Shown: positions 41,617 to 43,293 of the stretch, one piece after another | Numbering within the stretch: position 1 is the stretch's first letter | Layout: each line of letters begins with the position of its first letter | Source: Lachnospiraceae bacterium | GTDB taxonomy: Bacteria; Bacillota; Clostridia; Lachnospirales; Lachnospiraceae | Assembly: GCA_017437065.1 (NCBI GenBank) | Contig: JAFSBX010000053.1 | Span: forward strand, 1-43,293 | Direction of reading: 5' to 3' | DNA length: 43,293 bases | The notes under the pieces: generated by a model | Seen by the model: only the letters and a program-made list of their open reading frames with translations | What the model was told of the DNA's origin: nothing | The model's database searches: none | Made by a program: the position numbers and the translations under genes

Positions 41617-42099
41617 ATGGCAAAAATGAAAGAAATAAAAACAAATGCAATGCGTATTTTGGACAGGTTGAAGATTAATTATTCTCATTATACATATGAA
41701 TGTGAAGAATTTATTGATGGCATTCAGATAGCAGATAAATTGAATCTTCCGCATGAAAAAGTATACAAAACCTTAGTTACGATAGGAAACAGCAAAAATT
41801 ATTTTGTGTTTGTAATCCCCATAGAAGCGGAATTAGACTTAAAAAAAGCGGCAAAATCTGTAGGAGAAAAAGCAGTTGCCATGATACCTGTGAAAGATAT
41901 TAACAGCATTACGGGGTATATACGTGGCGGTTGCACGGCAATCGGCATGAAGAAGCAGTATACAACAAGAATCGCTGAACAGGCACGGGAGCTGCAATCT
42001 ATGATCGTCAGTGGAGGGAGGATTGGTTCACAGATAGAGCTTGTGCCAAATGACTTATGTAATGCCTCGAAGGCAGAATTTGCAGACATTACGATGTAA
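41617..42099 (+). CDS. ybaK: YbaK/EbsC-type aminoacyl-tRNA deacylase
   Basis: A 160-residue protein of the YbaK family, which hydrolyses mischarged Cys-tRNA(Pro). Characteristic are the start KTNAMRILDRLKINYSHYTYE, the catalytic-lysine region VYKTLVTIG, FVFVIPIEAELDLKKAAKS, and the C-terminal GYIRGGCTAIGMKK. Length is typical. It appears monocistronic with a weak AGAGAAATAATA ribosome site. Distinction from the related ProX or EbsC subgroups cannot be made by eye. Confidence 0.9.
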   Translation: MAKMKEIKTNAMRILDRLKINYSHYTYECEEFIDGIQIADKLNLPHEKVYKTLVTIGNSKNYFVFVIPIEAELDLKKAAKSVGEKAVAMIPVKDINSITGYIRGGCTAIGMKKQYTTRIAEQARELQSMIVSGGRIGSQIELVPNDLCNASKAEFADITM

Positions 42100-42224
42100 T
42101 AAAGTAAACAGAGGAGGAAGACGGAAAATTAGTAAAATATACTAAAAAAAACACACCATTTTAAATTTTATGTACTGTTTTTAACAAGAGTGTAGTATAA
42201 TATGAATACTAGGAGGAAAGGCTT

Positions 42225-43175
42225 ATGAAGATACGTGAGAGAAAAGAAAAAACTACCTTGGAACAAGGTAACGCACCAAAAGAAAGTATTTTTAAAAAGG
42301 CTATAGCGAAAGGCACTAGTATTAAAGAGGGCGTTGTTAAAAACGTCAATAGTAAGCGTGGCACTAAAACGAATAGTGCGGGAAATAATGGTGAAAATAA
42401 GGAGAAAGGTAAAATTGGCACCGTTATAAAGAACATCTTTAAAGAAGGAATCAGTAAAAGCGGTATTACGATACGAACACAGCTGATTATTGGATTTGTT
42501 ATTCCTATCATATTCCTTTTGGTAGTAGGTATTGTATCGTATCAGCGGGCTGCCGGTGCATTGGAATCAAACTATGAGCAGTCTACAACGAATGCATTGG
42601 AAATGACAAGAAATTCCTTAGACAGTTCCTTACGGGTTATTAATCAGCAGGTAATGGAGATGGTACAGGATACGAATGTCAGATCTTATTCGCTGGGAGC
42701 CTACATAGGCAAAAGTGGTCAGCAAATGACTAGCAGAAACGCAATCAAGACCACTGTAAGTGTTAAAGAAACGGCCAGTGATATTGTACAGGATATCTAT
42801 GTTATCCCGGTAGATGGTGAAGAGGTTGTTACATCAAAGACCTTGGATAATAGTAAGGGAGGTAAGGGAGCAGATAGTTTTATGGAAGCATTAAAGAAGT
42901 CGGAAGATAGTTTCCTATTTGACAATGCCTTTGTAAACTGGGGGGAAACCCATCCTTTTTTTGATTCATGTCTGGGAATTTCAATGGATGAATATACTTT
43001 ATTCTGTTATCAGGCGTTTAAACAGGGCGGAAATCAGGGTATTGTTATTTTTGATATCAGTACACAAGGAATCAAAAACCTGCTCCAGCAGTTAGATTTT
43101 GGAGAGAACAGTCATGTTGCGTTTGTTATGGCAAACGGAAGAGAAGTCAACACTAGTACATCGACCAGAAAGTAA
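42225..43175 (+). pseudogene. Methyl-accepting chemotaxis protein, truncated after the sensor domain
   Basis: The 316-residue remaining frame has a long basic, Lys-rich cytoplasmic head (1-80), a transmembrane segment (86-105, LIIGFVIPIIFLLVVGIVSY) and an extracellular Cache-like sensor domain with the helical N-terminal stretch and beta-rich part typical of chemoreceptors. It stops at 43173-43175 before the second membrane segment, HAMP and signalling domain, so it cannot signal. The sequence change coincides with the hairpin at 43174-43196, which suggests insertion of a mobile element whose remainder lies beyond the window. An intact start with GGAGGAAAGG indicates a recent event. Confidence 0.75.
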
Positions 43176-43293
43176 GTACCATATCAAATGGTACTTGCTT
43201 CCTCCTCGGAAATTTGATCCATTTTATATTTCCAATGATATACTACAGGCTCTTTGTTTATTTCATCAAAATATAAATAGATTCTATTAATTA
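43174..43293. mobile_element. Left end of an unidentified insertion in the chemoreceptor gene
   Basis: AAGTACCAT (43174-43182) and ATGGTACTT (43188-43196) form a 9-bp hairpin with a five-base loop exactly at the point where the receptor frame ends. Downstream the minus strand is open from the window edge to a TGA at 43184-43186 (36 codons, ..YFDEINKEPVVYHWKYK..), probably the end of an element-encoded gene that I do not recognise. Terminal hairpins fit IS200/IS605-like or similar elements, but too little is visible. Confidence 0.4.
43184..43291 (-). CDS. Partial minus-strand gene at the right edge
   Basis: The last 35 residues of an open frame entering from beyond the window, ending KMDQISEEEASTI and stop inside the hairpin loop. 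It may be the C terminus of the inserted element's protein. No family recognised; it could be a chance frame. Confidence 0.25.
   Translation of the reverse strand: MNRIYLYFDEINKEPVVYHWKYKMDQISEEEASTI

Noticed and set aside
1-43293. CRISPR arrays, rRNA or tRNA genes.
   Set aside because: No regularly spaced repeats and no cloverleaf or rRNA-like sequence were seen.

Overview
This window looks like a piece of a low-GC Firmicutes chromosome, most likely a butyrate-producing Lachnospiraceae (Roseburia/Eubacterium rectale-like). The main clue is a complete central butyrate operon in the order thl-crt-hbd-bcd-etfB-etfA. AGGAGG-type ribosome binding sites, a chemotaxis receptor fragment and a sigma-D-type flagellin promoter agree with a motile Gram-positive anaerobe. 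Genus assignment is inference.

Positions 1-2325 are the right end of one integrated element: a decayed fragment, a Tn916-type excisionase and a tyrosine integrase. Positions 2293-22987 are a second, apparently complete element of about 20.7 kb. It is bounded by a 33-bp imperfect direct repeat (29/33 identical) that encodes the first ten codons of a low-molecular-weight protein tyrosine phosphatase. The two integrases are clear relatives, so this is a tandem accretion of related elements at one att site. The phosphatase gene survives intact on the right (22957-23406) because each element carries its own Shine-Dalgarno sequence and a synonymous or conservative copy of the first codons.

The second element can be read in modules. 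(a) Left-end cargo: a DUF7669-like winged-helix gene followed by a 1224-aa protein with a C-terminal PD-(D/E)XK nuclease signature, a candidate undescribed defence module, then two small unknown genes under their own promoter. (b) A serine resolvase with a three-subsite res-like region. (c) An XRE repressor divergent from a full-length 731-aa flagellin that has a near-consensus sigma-D promoter, with two unknown genes downstream. (d) A run of small plasmid/ICE-type genes (DUF6809-, DUF5688- and DUF3848-like, an ArdC-like metallopeptidase) leading to a YqaJ exonuclease and a putative annealing protein. (e) A cI/cro-like switch, a structured origin-like region, a CRESS-type HUH/SF3-helicase Rep, Xis and Int. 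I see no relaxase, coupling protein or type IV secretion genes, so it is best described as a replicating integrative element, possibly mobilizable in trans.

From 22957 rightwards is ordinary chromosome. It holds the phosphatase (with strikingly GC-rich codon use), a MATE exporter overlapping a short-chain dehydrogenase, a thioredoxin-reductase-like flavoprotein, an SH3-NlpC/P60 cell-wall hydrolase preceded by two WalR-like boxes, a dense cluster of DnaA boxes, hpf, an M23 peptidase, the butyrate operon with hairpin-rich intergenic gaps, a four-gene ABC-2 transporter cluster, a YbaK-type deacylase, and a chemotaxis receptor cut off after its sensor domain by foreign sequence at the right edge.
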